A stretch of DNA of 64,000 bases from the NCBI GenBank assembly GCA_964036665.1, contig OZ038530.1, forward strand, positions 10,318,501 through 10,382,500, given 5' to 3'. This DNA comes from Gordius sp. MW1. Its lineage: Eukaryota; Nematomorpha; Gordioida; Gordea; Gordiidae. Shown here piece after piece: positions 46,701 through 59,840 of the stretch. The number at the start of each line of letters is the position of its first letter. Position 1 is the stretch's first letter. A program made the position numbers and the translations under genes. Under the pieces are notes generated by a model, which was not told the origin of the DNA, did not search any database, and worked only from the letters and a program-made list of their open reading frames with translations.

Positions 46701-49700
46701 CTAGCCGACCCAGCCGCTTTTACAACACTCTTTTGATAATTTATAAATTTTATCTTTAAGTTTCTCCCAATTTAACATTTAAAATTTAAAGTTAAATTTA
46801 ACCTTATTACCCAGCTATTTAAGATTAAGAAAATTTAACCTACACTATGTTTCTGTGTTTTTATAATTATTGCCTATCTTCTGATTTCTATGATTTATCA
46901 CCTAGGCTGGTGGTAGAGACCTGCACGGGCGGCACGAGGCCCGGCCCGGAAAAGCCCGGGCCCGGCCGGGCTCGGGCCTTAAATTTTTAGGCTTTCAAAT
47001 TCCGGGCCGGGCCTAATTTATAAATTATAGGCTCGGCCCGAAATAATTTAGAAGAGTCTAAGTAGTCTTTTATTCTGTTTAAAACAATCTATAATATTTC
47101 AAAAAATTTATTACAAGTTATTGAATCTGTTAAACACTTATTTATTCATTTCGCGCTTATTCTAATATACAAACAATTAAGTATGGAATAAAAAAAATCT
47201 ACTGCTAATAGCTGAAAATATTCAAAAAGAATTCTATAAAAAAGAAAATCTTAGAGAAAAGAGTGAAGTATAGAAAAGATTATAAGAAAATAAATTTTGT
47301 TTTTTGTAAGATTTGCAGGAATGTGTTATCCTATAATTCCTGCTCATCAGGCAATATTTATGTTAGTTTTGATAATGCTTAATATGGAACACCCATCTCC
47401 AAAAACATAAATGCTGTAAAGAAATCCATGAAAATAAAAATTGGACAATTTCCTATGCAAGCCACTTTTAATAAAATTTACAAATCCAGCAAAAATCAAA
47501 AAAGATCTCATATCCTCAATAGCCCAATTTTGTTGAATGGATATGGCATGAAACATCTTCTATGAAGAAAGAGGTAGAGGAAAATAAAATTGACACCAAC
47601 ACAAAGTTAAAGATCAATGAGAAAAAAAAATTATCGGATTGGTCGAAAGACCACAGTGGTCATTTCCAGCGCTTAGCCCTCTTGTTTGTAAGATTTTTCG
47701 ACACCTGATTTGGCCTCGAGTGTGAGGTGTTTTTCGTCAGCTGGCCGCATTTATGAAGAGCGGAGAACAAATCTAAAACACGGAAATTTTTGATGCCTGT
47801 GTTTTTTGCATCAAAATAGATTTTTATCCATTTATCATTTTTTTATGTGCGTTTTATTATATAAAATTTTTTACCAAAATTCAGTTTGATTAAGTTTTTG
47901 AAATTACCAAAATTCCGGGCCGGGCTCGGGCCTTGTTTTTAAAGATGCTAAAATACGGGCCCGGGCCGGGCCTATTTCCCAATTTTAATTCCGGGCCCGG
48001 GCCGGGCCTTTAAAAAATTGATTTTGCAGGTCTCTAGCTGGTGGTCAGTCCTTTCAACTTTAATTTCCATTTGTCTCTATATTTACATAGATCTTAATCA
48101 ATTTCGTGCAATTTCGTGTCGTGCATTATTTTTTGAATTCACCTGACCTTGTGTCTTCCGCTTTTAACTTTCCTGCAAAATTTATCTTCTCTTAATGCCT
48201 ATAACAAACTAATTCTTTTGAGCATTTTGAATATAATTTATATAGTTTAAGTTCTCTGATTTATTAATTAATTATTGATCTTATTATATTTGATAAATGA
48301 AAGTTTGTTATTGTATATTTAAATATATATATACATATATTATATATTTAGTTGCCCAAAGTATTGACAGCCCAAAAAGCGACTACGATAGGCCACGCAG
48401 GCGCTAACGTTGTATCTTCCATGTCCTTAACATCAAACTCTGTAGTTAATTCAAAGTTTCAACACATAAATATAATGGTAAAGTTGTGTTTAGAATTTTA
48501 TTAACAGTCGTCGATTTTTCTCTGTTTATTTTCGTTATTGTCGAGAAACAATTTTGTAATCTTAATGTAAAATATGATTTAGATGAATAATATGAATTTT
48601 TTAGCGAAATGGTATAACCCTGTTGCCCTATTAATTCTTATACAGCTTTAATGCATTATTTCGTCCTAATTGAGAGAGGTCGGGTCCGGGTCGATGCTTT
48701 CGGTTTGGGTTCGGGTTAAAAGTAACTTTGCAGTCCCTTAGGTGAAGCGCTTTGACTATCCAACACAGTGTTACTAAAATGAAGGCGTTTTAACATTGCC
48801 CCGATTTGTATATGAATTGAATCTGACGCAGGTCGATGCACCGAGGTCGTGCTCAATTTTTGAAAGGGTTTTATCTTTTCAATGCTTACGGTGAAGTATG
48901 ACTCATTTTTGTCTGAATTTAACGTGATTAAAACAAAAAGAAGAACATTTATAAAATTTATGAATTAAGGCACAAACTAAGGGTTGGTTGAAAGTTGGAC
49001 TGAATACCTTTATGTCTAAATTTGTTGGGCGTCTTGTCTAGGTTGTGACTAAATAACTCCCTGCAAATTAACGATGACCGCTGCTTGCTTCTACTTTGTC
49101 TGTCTGCGCCCACGTTAAAATCCTTGTTAATTGCTATCTTTTTATATGATATTATTTATAAACGCCCTACCGTGATGTATCCCACAAATAAAGGAGAAAA
49201 AAGATTAATAATTTCTTGCTATTTCATTACAAATTGCAAAAGCTATCTTTTGAATGGCTTTACACGAGCTTCATTCATTGCATATTATAATTTTATCATA
49301 TTTGCTTATATAAAGGGCAAAGGTATGGTGACTTTGCCTCAGGGAACCACATTTCTCAAAATGATCAATAGCGGAAATTTAAACTTATTGAACGTGGGAA
49401 AGGGGTTGAGTACCTCAACCGACGGTTTCGACAAAAAGGGTATTACCACTTTGACGATTCCACAAGCCCTCTTGCCCGCCACATCATTGGTGAGGAGTTG
49501 AACATTTCTTTTTCTTAAAAATAATACACGAAATATCAAGAAAGCAGAAAAATATAGGAATAATTGGTAAAATCACATAGGTAGCTGCTAACATGGGCGT
49601 AGCCAGCATTGGAATTAGAGGGGGGGGGCAATAATGATTTAGGAAGGGGCAAAATGATCATTTTTTAAAATTTTAGCCATAATTTTAATAAATTTCAACA

Positions 49701-52700
49701 TATATTTGTGGGAGGGGCGGTTGCTACGCCCATGGCTTTCATTATCAATATATTTGGTTCATATTTGTGGTATTCATTTGTTTTTCCGGACGTACATTAA
49801 GATGTTATATCTTAAACTTACACGGTTTAGCAACATCAACCGGCAAACTTTTTCAGATTTTGGTAGAGTTTTAAATCAAATTTATTAAACTAACATTTTA
49901 CCGATTGTTTTGCAAAATATTGACGTTTGAAAACGCTAAAATCGCTGTTTTTAACAACTTTAAATTTCAAAAAACTTGACGTATAGAGAAAGAACTAAAA
50001 ATATATTTGTCTTTACCGCGAAAAACTCTACCTGATTCTGCAAACAGTTTGCCTGTTGATTATATGAGTCCATTATTTGTTGACCATTGTTATTTAATTT
50101 TATTGAAGCTAAATTCCTATGACTTAAGACGGGTAAGAGTTTTAAGATTGTTTAATGAAATACAGCGTCTACTCATTGATAGACTTATCAACTTGAGATT
50201 TATGATATAGTAATATAATTTAAACTACAGCCAGTTAACTTAGGTGCCATTGGAAGCTTAATATACTTGAAATTTTATTTAAAATTTATTTTTTCTACAT
50301 TGAGAAGTAATAAAAGTCATTACATCCTCAACTATTATCTTCCAACCATATTCATTTATTATTTTTATAACAATACATACTTTGTGAAGGTATTCCTGTT
50401 TAATTACAGTTTTTTGGGGGAATATTATATGAGATTTATGCCTTTGGGTTTCAATTGTTTTATGTACTTACTTAATTACGCAGGCCAGTAGTGCGGAAAA
50501 TAGAACCTCAGCAAATCAAAGTTTACCAGGTGAAACGAATTCGACTGCCCCGTCTGACACCAAAGATGCTCCTGTCCTCAAAAGTGCTTACTTTGAAATT
50601 ATATTTTTTTAATTCCTAAATGTGTAAAATTTATTTTTATTAAGATTATATTAGTTTTTTTGGTTTTGATATTTATTGAGCAGTGATTTTTTGGGACAAA
50701 TCTTTCAAGATATTATCTTATTATATGTATAATGTGACTTATTGCAAATAATGTTTAATTATCCTTTTTAAATTTTAATTAGCCTTCACCATTGTCAGTT
50801 CGCAAGAGCCATATTCTAAGGTAACATAGTTATTTCCTTTTACAATAAAATTTACTATATTTAACATCTCACAATATTTTATTTTAATTTCTTCAATTAT
50901 AGCAGTATTATTTAGTTATAAAGTTATCGATTTTATATCGAACAATTTTTTAACCCTCTTATTCATCATTTCCTATCGCTTACAAACTTTGACTTCTATA
51001 ACGTAATTAGTAAATTTTCTTTATTTAAAAACCTTTTATTTGATCTCTACATTATATCAATAATTTTATTAAACGATACAAAATAAATACATTTAGGACT
51101 AAAAAAAACGCGCTAAAGCTAAACGGATGGCATTGATCCGTGTATGGAAATCGTGTTGGATTTAACGATTCCTTTGTGATCTTTTGCTTGATAAAATAGT
51201 ACTCTTACAAATTTAAAGTAGATTTGAATTTACAATCTTGCAATATATCCTCCCCCAACCATTATTACTAGCTATATGACCACTGTTGTGAGAAACATTT
51301 TGTCACACCATTAATATTTCATCAAAATATCTCTAATTTCAAGACACCCTACGTATGTGCTGACGGTCACAATTGTCCATCGCCCCTTTCAACGGATCTC
51401 AGCAGTAAAGTTGCCACTAACAGCGACGCAACGACAGGGTTAGTAGCTCTTAGCACAGTTTCTCAACAAGAGGACAACACTCTCACCCCCTCTTCCAACA
51501 CAAATAATCACCCTTCTATGTATCAGGAACTTCTCTCTTCGACCTCACAAAGTACGTGTTATTTTGAACAGACCAGTAGGTACCTTACCATTTAAAAGGT
51601 CTTTATAATAATGCAAAAACCTTGCTTGGGACGACTTATATTTTGATTAGTTTTCATTGAAATAACATACAAACGACCCAAAAGTGTAATCAATCCATGT
51701 GGATGAAAAAGAAAGTTTTGTTTGATCATATTGTTCATGATTTATATATAATTTGGTGATGGTACATCGTAACCAAGATGTTTATTATTTATTATATCTT
51801 TGGTTAATTAAATTTTTAATTAAAATTGGATTTTTTTGCTTATTAAAGCTTTACCTTAATATGGATGAATTATTTGTTGAAATATTGGCCTTCTTTTATA
51901 ATCGGTTAAATACAAACAAATATCATGGGGAATCATACTTTTATTTAGTCTTCGATTTCCAGCAATAAGCGGGCCCAAGTTAAAACTAATTCCACCATAA
52001 TGAATCCGAACATTTCATCCGTTAATTTTTGTCTGTTCTCGTGCGGTTTTAATATTTGAAATCAAATTATAAACATGGTTTTGTTATGTAACTAAACTTT
52101 ATAAAGGATTGCTGCTATTTAATTTGTTGCCTATATAGCTGTACCTCCAACAACGGTCCCCAACCTGCAATTGCCTCTACAAATGGGATCGCCGGACAAT
52201 TTGAGTTTTTCCGACAGCCTGTTTTCTCCAATCGGTAATTTTATCACTTTCTCATCACAAAATTACAGCTAAATTAAAATATCCAAATAAATTGTCCCCT
52301 TAAAAACATCTTTAGTCATTTGATAAATCTAACGTCTCAGTGTCAGCATGTTGGTAAGATATCCGGCATTTTACATACCATTTCAATTCAATTTGACTGC
52401 AAAAGCGTGAGACAATTACAAACTTAGTTGTAATGTCACATCTTCATATAAAATTTATTCTTAAGCATTGCGTTTTAGTAGGGAAATTCAGTAACAAAAT
52501 TTTTTGCCTTTTTTCGATGGGACTTAAGTGGTAGCATCTATCTAGCAGGAATTTTTACTTTTTGAATCGAATAATATTTCTTATGTTTAGAATTCATGAC
52601 CATGTGCTAATTTTAGGATTTACCATAATCCATAACCTTAAAATTTGCTTTTTTCCTTGGGATTATACCTAAATTTGAAACGTGTAATTTTCTTTTTTTA

Positions 52701-55700
52701 AACTTACGCGTACTCTTTTCATAGACGCGAGGTCGTTTAAAGATAGCTTGCCCGGGTCGTGTAACGGAGCATTCGAAGATATATTTGGCAGTCCAACCTC
52801 GGGACCGCCCCTGATAGACGATATAGTACCGACCCTATTAAATCTAAATCCAAGCAACCCAACGCTAGAACAACAGCAGCAGCAACAGGGTAATGGTAGT
52901 TTGAGTGCTGGAGATAGCGGTAATATAAGCAATTTTAAGACGGAATTTACCCCGGATTCGATTTTGGACATAGATCAATTGCTGTCTCAATACGGACAAC
53001 CTACGATTTCTCACAATGGTATTGACCACTCTCATTTTTTGCATTTTTAATTTGAAAGCTGAGTCTAGTAGATAAGTTGCCGATAAATTTTTCATCTAGA
53101 TGGTTACAATTGATTTTGGATATAACTTCACTCGTACTTTTGTCCGATCAGATTATATTATGGTTTTCGGACCCTGTTTTACGGTGTTTACATCTCGTTT
53201 TGGTTTACCAATAGTAATTTATTGATCAGAGAGTCGGTTTATTTGGATAAGTGAAATATATAATAAAGTTTATTAATTGCTATGCAATTTATGGGCTCAC
53301 TTTCCATTTTGTTTGTCCGCCTATTCGGCGTCCGCTATTCGGCGTGCGCACCGAACGTGGATGTCTTGCACCGAATGTCTTGTTTTGTTTACTTTTAATT
53401 TTTGTTAATTTAACCAGTTTTTGGGTTCGAATCCCGGGTTTTTTTTGACTATTATGATTGTTCCTGTTACTACCATTGCTATTATGACTTTTTGGCCGTC
53501 CGTTGGCTGCTGACCGATGGAAAAAATGACCATTGGCCAAAATGTGAATCCAAGTTTATTTTTTCCGTTTTTTTCGCCTATTATGATTGTGCCTGTTACT
53601 ACCATTGCTATTATGACTTTTTGGCCGTCCGTTGGCTGCTGACCGATGGAAAAAATGACCATTGGCCAAAATGTGAATTCAAGTTTATTTTTTCCGTTTT
53701 TTTCGCCTATTATGATTGTTATTAATTGCTATGCAATTTATGGGATCACTTTCCATTTTGTTTGTCCGCCTATTCGGCGTCCGCTATTCGGCGTGCGCAC
53801 CGAATGTCACGCACCGAATGTCTTGTTTTGTTTACTTTTAATTTTTGTTAATTTAACCAGTTTTTGGGTTCGAATCCCGGTTTTTTTTGACTCTTATGAT
53901 TGTTCTTGTTACTACCAATGTTATTATGACTTTTTGGCCGTCCGTTGGGTGCTGACCGATGGAAAAAAATGACCATTGGCCAAAATGTGAATCGGAATTA
54001 TTTTTTTCGTTTTTTTTGATTATTATGATTGTTCCTGTTACTACCAATGCTATTATGACTTTTTGGCCGTCCGTTGGCTGCTGACCAATGTTATATAATA
54101 AACATAAATAAAAGTTGTTTACTTCTAATTGCTATGCAATTTAACTAGTTTTTGGGTTAGAATCCCGGAGTTTTTTTGACTCTTCTGATTGTTCTTGTTA
54201 CTATCATTGATAATAAGACTTTTTGGCCGTCCGTTGGCTGCTGACCAATGAAAAAAATGACCATTGGCCAAAATGTGAATCGAAAATATTTTTTTCGTTT
54301 TTTTTGACTATTATGATTGTTCCTGTTCCTACCATTGCTATTATCACTTTTTGGCCGTCCGCTGGCTGCTGACCAATGGAATAAAATGACCATTGGCCAA
54401 AATGTGATTCGAAAACTTTTTTTTCGTTTTTTTTGACTATTATGAATTTATATCCACTTTTACCGTGTCCTGGCTGCTGACCAATGGAAAAAAATGACCA
54501 TTGGCCAAAATGTGATTTGAAAATTTTTTTTTCGTTTTTTTTTACTCTTATGAATTTATATCCACTTTTACCGTGTCCTGGCTGCTGACCAATTAAAAAA
54601 AATGACCATTGGCCAAAATGTGATTCGAAAGTTTTTTTTTGTTTTTTGTTTTGACTCTTAAAAATTTATATCCACTTTTATCCTGTCCTGGCTGCTGACT
54701 AATGAAAAAAATGACCATTGGCCAAAATGTGATTCGAAAATTATTTTTTCGTTTTTTTGACTATTATGAATTTATAACCACCTCTACCCTGTCCTGGCTG
54801 CTGACCAATGAAAAAAATGCCTTATACCATTTTTGAATATCTATACTATTTTATTTTTAGATATCTTATTAATAAATCTAATTATTATTACATCTTATTT
54901 TTAAAAGTCATATTTTTTAATATATAACGCATTTTTATATATTTAAATTTTATTTTCAAAAATTTTTATTATAAGCCACAATAGGAATTATCCCAATTTA
55001 ATAACATTTTACATTAACCAAAAGTAAGCTATTAAATTTTATCATTTTTAGATGTGCGGTCGTAACAGGCAATCCAATTCTCTATTATTATTAAAAAGTT
55101 GATTAATTAATTTTCTAATTTCCGCCTGTTGTTATTTTAATTGAAACTATTTTCTAACACTTAAAATTAACCTAATATTTAGGTTTGAAATTGCAGTTGT
55201 CATAATTGAAAATTACAACTAGATAATCAATATATTAGAATTATTATTATATAGCAATTAAAAGGGGAAAGGGGGAAATTATTCCTTCGTCATTTTATAT
55301 TGATTTTTTTTTCAATGGCGCTATGCCAAGGTTAAACCCCTACCCCTATCTTCCTCTCTTAGCCGCCCACCGCTAGGGGGCGGGAGTGGAGGAGATGATA
55401 TTTATGCCGAGTTTAGTATGTAGTAATAACATTAAACATGCATAATACGTCATCATATTTACATGGATATTGAAAGGATTTATATATGGAAGAGAATACC
55501 AATAGTTTTATATTAATAGTAGTAGCCAGAATTTAATTTAAGGTTCATCAATTGGCCTGGTTATTTTTATAACCCCCTTCTTGCCTTTTATATTTTAGCA
55601 AATAAATTAATATAAAATTAGTAATACACTAAAGAAAGCCTAACCTAGACGAGGATAATTGTTGTTATAACTGGAAACATTCTTTACGACAATATGGATT

Positions 55701-58700
55701 TTTGAATTAATAATAGAATTTTTAAAGTATATTTGATTATTTTAATGTTCACATTTCATTTTACAAAACAATCCCTTTAGACATGGCCAGCTTCTGCCAA
55801 ATTAAAAAAATACTATCTTTTTCTTCTTCAAATTTTTATCACATGCAAAACATACGTTATAAAACGGCTAGTAAAATTGAGGTTTTAAATTTAAATGAAT
55901 TTTATTTTTTTTTTACGAAAAAGTAGATTTTTATGTTGTGTAACTAGCATGGGAGTAGCCAAGGGGGAAACCCTAGCAATTTTCCTACCCCATATAGGCA
56001 TTCTCGCCCCTTCACACCTTTCTCGCCCATAAATTGCATAGCAAATATGCTACATTTATACGTAGAATAGATGAGTCGTCCCCTCTTCCCTCCCCCCCTT
56101 CCCTTCTCCCCCTTCTCCGGGGGCCTGGGGGCGGAGCCCCCAGCAGGGGGTTTGGGGGCGAAGCCCCCAAGGGGGTCTGGGGGCGAAACCCCCAGTTACG
56201 CCCGAAGGGCGTATTTTTATGTAATTATAGTAAATTTTTAACATTGTTTAAGCGCCGGCTAAGAAATGCTCTTTGCATACATAATGGTCCAGGACTAACC
56301 TTTAAACAATCAATTTTTATATAGCTTTAATTTTATATGATTTTTTTAGATTTGGTAAAACTCTTAGTTTTTCTAACTTTTACATATCAAAAAACACTGG
56401 ACTTTAATGAAAACTTTTTTAAATCAAATCAATATTTGTGTTTATACAGCAAACCAATCGTCCCAATTACAAGGGAACGCGACTGATTTTAACGCTACAA
56501 ACAACAAATTACCCACTACGACGGCCATTGCCCCACAACAAGCTATGGTGAATATGTCTTCTTTCTCATATTCCATTTTAACTTTTTCAAAACACTATAT
56601 TCATTTAAAATTACAACTTGATTATTATCATAGGGAATCCTACTAGTTGGCAAAACATTACATATAGGCTTTAAATAACCCATAAATTGTATAGCAATTT
56701 AAATCTAGCCTAATAATTATTTAGGACTGATGTTGTAAAAATACCTGGGCCTTGTTTGGTCTAACGTTGGCCCAACTAAGATTAACAATTCACTCTAATC
56801 TGTTTTTCACATTTTGATTAAGTTTAGAGGTCAACTAAGAAAAAACATACCAAAAAACCTTTGCTCCTTTTATGTTTAGTCGACTAAGACTAAAAAGGTC
56901 AACCAAACTCAACCCAGCCGTTTTTACAACATTTAGGGCTGGAATATAAGTCATTAGACAGTTTTTTTTATATTTATGACAAATAAAATCATTAATTTAT
57001 GAAGAAAAATAATCATAACCTAAAATTTGCCCTCGCATAATTTAGGATTTTTCGGTGCCAGTTGTTAAAATGGAACCGCCGGAGGATGATTTAAACGATA
57101 ATGAAGATGGGGACTGGTTCACCGTTTGTACCATATCCACAAATCACTGCATAGTCACTCATTACGAAATACCCAACCGTGCATCATCCGTAAGTTTGGT
57201 GTTTAAAAAATTGTTTTTGCTTTTATTTTGTATAAAAAAACGCTTGCCAAAATTAAAAAATACTCAATAAAATCCCTAATAAATGTCACCAGAAAATAAT
57301 TACATTTCTTTTTGTTTAAACTAGAGCAATTAACTTAAAAACTATGCAATTTACAAAGCCATATCCCTTCCAAGAGACTGTTTGGAGGAGGTTTTACCAA
57401 TTGTACCCCCTTTAAAAGACTGCGGAGTTAATTAATAAAATAAATTTAATAGGTGTGTTTATTTTAAACACTTTGTTATTAGCTGTTATACCATTTTCAT
57501 ATTTTTTTAATTTTGTAAAAATAATTACATCTACAATTAGAAATGAGCTAAAACCTAAAAAAAATGCTCGAAAAATCTTATTATTTAAAATAAGATTTTG
57601 GATTTTGGGCGTCGTCGAAATTTCCATCCAAAGTTATAATCACTCTGCTTTTTTGGTTCAGATTGATGCGAAGACTCTTAAAGTAGAATTGCTGCCCGCT
57701 ACGGCTTACAAATTTCGCGTGGCAGCTATAAATGCTTGCGGCAGGGGACCTTTCTCCGAAATCGCTGCTTTCAAAACGTGCGTCCCCGGCTTCCCCGGAG
57801 CCCCATCCGCCATTAAAATCACTAAAGTACTTCACGGTTTTTTAAATTTTTATTTCAGGTTTCTAGAGATATTATTTTATGCTAGAGATGTTCGAAGCGT
57901 ATTTTCTACTTTTAAAACTCACCTGCGTTTTTAGCCTTCAGATATATTTGTAACTTTCGGTGAAATCGAATTAGATAAGAATATATGCTCTTACATACTG
58001 ATATAGCACCTGCGTCTAGATTGATTCTACAATGATCCTAAAAATTTGTATTAATTTAAACTTAAGATGTTATATGCATCTCTCATATACAATTGGTTTT
58101 TGGCATGTTATTTATTAACCAATATTTTTAAATAATTACGATGCCTTGATATTAAGATCATGGGGGAACCCAGGGTTTCAATTTGGGGGGGGGCAAAACG
58201 TTTAAAAGTTCATTTAGAGGGGGGGGCAAAACATAATTTTTTAATGTTTTTGCATTGAAAAAATTTTTTTTTCTCGTAAATTAGGGGGGGGGGCATGAGT
58301 TATTTCTACTCAATTAACTCTTTTGATAGACTTTTATATTCTTTTCGTTTTAACGTCGCTAATGATTTTAATCAAATTTATTTAATGTATAAAGTCAATA
58401 ATATCATTAAATCAATCAATAATTCAAAATTATTCTAATGATACACCTAAACGATCTTTCATAAATAGCCTTGTATTTACGAAGAGCGAATTTTAAAAAT
58501 TGTGCATCTCATTTTCTAGTCACCGGACGGCGCTCAACTATCGTGGGATCCCCCGCAAAACGTTTCGGGTAAAATAAACGAATATTCCGTCTACCTAGCC
58601 GTGAAAAATAGCGTGGGTCAATCACAGACAGCATCTCAACAACAAACACAACAAGTATCTTCGCAGCAGCAGCAATTATCCTTCATTCGCGTTTACTGCG

Positions 58701-59840
58701 GACCATTCCCCTCTTGCCTCGTTCTCAATTCCGTTTTAACCAACGCCCAAATCGATTGCACGGCCTCGAATAAGCCGGCCATCATATTTAGAATTGCGGC
58801 TCGCAATGAAAAGGGCTACGGGCCCGCCACGCAAGTTAGATGGCTACAAGGTATTAGTTCAGTAACATTATAACGCGTTCGTGTTTGCGGTATTTTTATC
58901 CCTTGAGCTTACGGCATATAGGAATGGGTGTGTTTATGCTTAACAACTTTTTCTTACTAATAAATAGCTAATTTTGGGTATTGAAACATACGTAATAATT
59001 GCCTTTGGGTGAGATTATATTATTGGAATTGAGTTTTAACTGTCAAGCATGTTTATCTTATTGTTTGAACTTTTTAATACCTTAGGTATAAAGTATGAGT
59101 CGAAATCTTGTTTCTGATGGTCTTTAGATGAAAATGCTTAAAGAATAATTAAATAATTACCACTATGTGAGGTCTAGTTCGTACATACCCATAAAAGTCT
59201 TTTTAAGGTATTTACTTTACTCGATTACAAACGGGGGAATTTGTAATAGAAGCTAAGGGCGGTCATTTTAAAAGATTTCAGTAGTGTAAAATCGGATGAT
59301 TATTTTTAGCGACTTCTATGCAAACAATTTCTATTAAAGAAGCAAATACATATACTTTAAGTTTCAATCCGTACCGTAAGGTCAAGAATTTTCATCGCGT
59401 CTTTTTTATATTATTGACCAATTTCTGGATTTTAAACAAATGAAACATTCATTTCTAAAAAAATTAAGTTAAACTTGTTTCTACATAGAATCTGCGAACG
59501 TTACCTTTCCCACGACCAACACCATAAAACGACAGCTTATCCAATCTCCTCAAGGGTAATTTTGCGTTTATTATATTATTCATTGTATGTCAAAATGGTG
59601 AGCATATTGTGTCTTTTATATTTTTTAACTACATATTGGTTTAACAAAATAATTAAAGATAAGTCAATTAACTTCCTAAAATATAATGTTGCAATTTTTT
59701 TGTTGATTGCGCACCTTAATATCTTTGTATTAATTACTTTTACATATTGTACTTGCACATTCTTTATATAAATTTTATTGTCATAATTATTTCCTAGAAA
59801 CGTGTTAGCCAAGAAGAAAAAATTTGATGAACCTTTTTAA
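40799..59840 (+). CDS. hcf: Host cell factor (HCF) homologue, complete, 25 exons
   Basis: Nuclear chromatin and transcription co-regulator that bridges sequence-specific factors to histone-modifying complexes. Inferred exons: 40799-40958, 40994-41142, 41181-41341, 41382-41590, 41692-41776, 41843-41949, 42004-42149, 42727-42844, 43443-43582, 44524-44802, 45372-45489, 46244-46521, 48352-48477, 49316-49489, 50484-50583, 50783-50820, 51344-51551, 52139-52234, 52725-53018, 56450-56547, 57046-57189, 57662-57826, 58520-58850, 59489-59555, 59798-59840. Phases agree throughout (1277 residues). Residues 1-339 form the Kelch propeller ([50 protein letters not shown]). An FN3 half follows (340-425), then a low-complexity middle, and C-terminal FN3 repeats from about 1028 ([40 protein letters not shown]). 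The tail KKKKFDE is a likely nuclear signal. Exon 15's donor is uncertain (alternative after 50529). No HCF cleavage repeats are seen. Confidence 0.93.
42285..42387. mobile_element. Short CATGGGCG-type MITE in HCF intron 7
   Basis: Starts CATGGGCGTAGCCAGG and ends CCTGGCTACGCC with the last bases decayed. Flanks GATATAAC and AATATAAC match at 7 of 8. Confidence 0.7.
44094..44268. mobile_element. CATGGGCG-type MITE in HCF intron 9
   Basis: The left end is decayed (GGGGGGTAGCCAG); the right end is intact (CTGGCTACGCCCATG). Flanks GGTATAGC and GTTATAGC match at 7 of 8. Confidence 0.7.
45948..46122. mobile_element. GTTGTAAAAACGG-type MITE, exact 9-bp duplication
   Basis: AGTGTTGTAAAAACGGCTGG opens it and CCAGCCATATTTACAACA lies at the right end. 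ATTCTTACT is duplicated exactly at 45939-45947 and 46123-46131. It lies in HCF intron 11. Confidence 0.85.
46538..46729. mobile_element. GTTGTAAAAACGG-type MITE
   Basis: AGTGTTGTAGCAAGACCTGG and GCCGCTTTTACAACACT are the ends; flanks CTTTCGATT and CTTTTGATA match at 7 of 9. It starts only 16 bp past the donor of HCF exon 12. Confidence 0.8.
46914..48036 (+). mobile_element. 1.1-kb hAT relic in HCF intron 12
   Basis: Ends are TAGAGACCTGCA and TGCAGGTCTCTA, with GCTGGTGG duplicated exactly at 46906-46913 and 48037-48044. Both subterminal regions are rich in GGCCCGG and CCGGGC. On the + strand at about 47700-47790 a hAT dimerisation relic is readable ([20 protein letters not shown]). Most of the transposase is gone. 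Confidence 0.88.
48680..48745. repeat. Single end of the CCCGAACCC repeat family
   Basis: GGTTCGGGTTAAAAGTAACT and TTGCAGTCCCTT mirror the ends of 14632-15937. It lies in HCF intron 13. Confidence 0.4.
49592..49734. mobile_element. CATGGGCG-type MITE in HCF intron 14
   Basis: Ends CATGGGCGTAGCCAG and TTGCTACGCCCATG are intact. The flanks do not give a clear target duplication. Confidence 0.7.
49827..50089. mobile_element. Small palindrome related to the 949-bp family
   Basis: CAACCGGCAAAC..GGTAGAG at the left is mirrored by CTCTACCTGATT..GTTTGCCTGTTGAT at the right. The right end TCCATTATTTGTTGACCATTG parallels the 949-bp family's right terminus. It lies in HCF intron 14. Confidence 0.65.
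53270..54970 (+). repeat. Composite tandem-repeat element, copy 3 (best preserved)
   Basis: Head TTAATTGCTATGCAATTTATGGG, then CGCCTATTCGGCGTCCG, then GGTTCGAATCC at about 53424, then units starting at 53451, 53580 and 53709 (129-bp period). The head and B box recur at 53728 and 53868, and a third shortened head occurs at 54127, followed by more units to about 54820 and the AT tail (to about 54970). It lies in HCF intron 19, the largest (3.4 kb). Confidence 0.82.
55985..56216. repeat. GC-hairpin repeat, copy 3 (best preserved)
   Basis: Head CCCATAAATTGCATAGCAA, then GATGAGTCGTCCCC, pyrimidine tracts, and four GC hairpins in a row: GGGGGCGGAGCCCCC, GGGGGCGAAGCCCCC, GGGGGCGAAACCCCC and CGCCCGAAGGGCG. 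It lies in HCF intron 19; the frames across it are not genes. Confidence 0.78.
56729..56931. mobile_element. GTTGTAAAAACGG-type MITE in HCF intron 20
   Basis: GATGTTGTAAAAATACCTGG and CAGCCGTTTTTACAACA are the ends; flanks TTTAGGACT and TTTAGGGCT match at 8 of 9. Confidence 0.82.
58159..58297. mobile_element. Decayed CATGGGCG-type MITE in HCF intron 22
   Basis: Left end CATGGGGGAACCCAGGG and the G-tract interior with GGCAAAACAT fit the family. The right end is reduced to GGGCATG. Confidence 0.45.

Noticed and set aside
47347-47556. Minus-strand frame inside the hAT relic
   Set aside because: The transposase fossil in this element is on the plus strand; the frame has no hAT motif.
53251-54393. 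Open frames across the third composite element in HCF intron 19
   Set aside because: Same repeat translation as above, lying inside an intron defined by in-phase HCF exons.
56034-56324. Proline and glycine-rich frame over GC hairpins
   Set aside because: It reads through the GC-hairpin repeat in an HCF intron and both strands are open.
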